A stretch of DNA of 64,000 nt. Origin: Schistosoma haematobium (taxonomy: Eukaryota; Platyhelminthes; Trematoda; Strigeidida; Schistosomatidae). This document shows positions 63,768-64,000 of the stretch, piece after piece; the first letter of the stretch is position 1; every line of letters begins with the position of its first letter. The stretch covers positions 23,295,809-23,359,808 of the forward strand of contig NC_067197.1 in the NCBI RefSeq assembly GCF_000699445.3, given 5' to 3'. The notes under the pieces are model-generated. The model was given only the letters and a program-made list of their open reading frames with translations. It ran no database searches and was not told the origin of the DNA. The position numbers and the translations under genes are program-made.

Positions 63768-64000
63768 CTAAAAACAAAGAATGAGTAAGATACACTATTT
63801 ATTTAAGTGTAAAATACGTTATTCTTTAGTTTTGTCCATAATAAACCAAAATTTACAGTCAAAACTTACTTGTAGTGGTCTTCAGCGATGTGTTGTTTAG
63901 AGACCTAATTATCACTCAAGTCTAAACTCAAATAAGCAACGTGTTCAGTAATTGATAGGTTAGACGAATATAGGACTACTGCTTCTCTTGGCTTACGTGT

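Overview
The window looks like trematode (Schistosoma-type) nuclear DNA. It is AT-rich, its genes are split by long introns plus introns of only 35-38 nt, and it carries several retrotransposons and small repeats whose sequences I recognise as schistosome families: RTE-clade elements resembling SR2 and SR3/Perere-3, CR1-clade elements, and relics of the Smalpha hammerhead repeat. I do not try to name the species. No bacterial-type operons, CRISPR arrays or viral genes were seen. All exon models were built by hand from open frames, splice consensus and intron phase.

Genes. (1) 45-3445, plus strand: the 3' part of a monocarboxylate-transporter-like MFS protein with a very long internal hydrophilic loop. 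(2) 8972-31582, minus strand: a long, many-exon gene for a Ser-rich nuclear-type protein. One C2H2 zinc finger is assembled only when two exons 2.4 kb apart are joined, and eleven exons (736 codons plus stop) join with fully compatible phases. (3) 32873-35160, minus: a GT22 mannosyltransferase of the PIG-Z/SMP3 type (GPI anchor). (4) 35318-37645, minus: a SIRT6-type deacylase in six exons, with catalytic His133 and zinc cysteines at almost the human positions. (5) 63637-63767, minus: one internal exon of an unidentified gene. SIRT6 and PIG-Z are head to tail 157 nt apart. A poly(A) signal follows the first, and a strong splice acceptor with no available upstream cis exon lies 5 nt before the second ATG. 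This is the expected layout of a schistosome polycistron resolved by spliced-leader trans-splicing.

Mobile DNA. 3888-6410 is a decayed SR3-like copy and 27536-28714 is a younger 5'-truncated copy with a 7-bp target duplication. 41027-47690 is a CR1-clade element with a PHD-type ORF1, split by a second CR1-like element (41842-44508, 7-bp duplication). 54806-61886 is an apparently full-length SR2-like element bounded by an 8-bp duplication (cagaacat), split by a full-length SR3-like element (58361-61501) with a 10-bp duplication (ctgtgatact).

The most interesting observation is that two short repeats (18419-18886 and 37765-38318) consist of the first ~400 nt of the SR2-like element's 5' UTR joined directly to its last ~65 nt including the AAAT tail. 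They are internally deleted, non-autonomous partners of SR2, analogous to RIME/ingi pairs. One sits just upstream of SIRT6. Other small elements are two copies of a ~330-bp foldback element, a 240-bp foldback with a tRNA-like core, at least three copies of a tRNA-derived SINE, and two damaged hammerhead ribozymes. The stretch 47.7-54.8 kb holds no gene that I can support.
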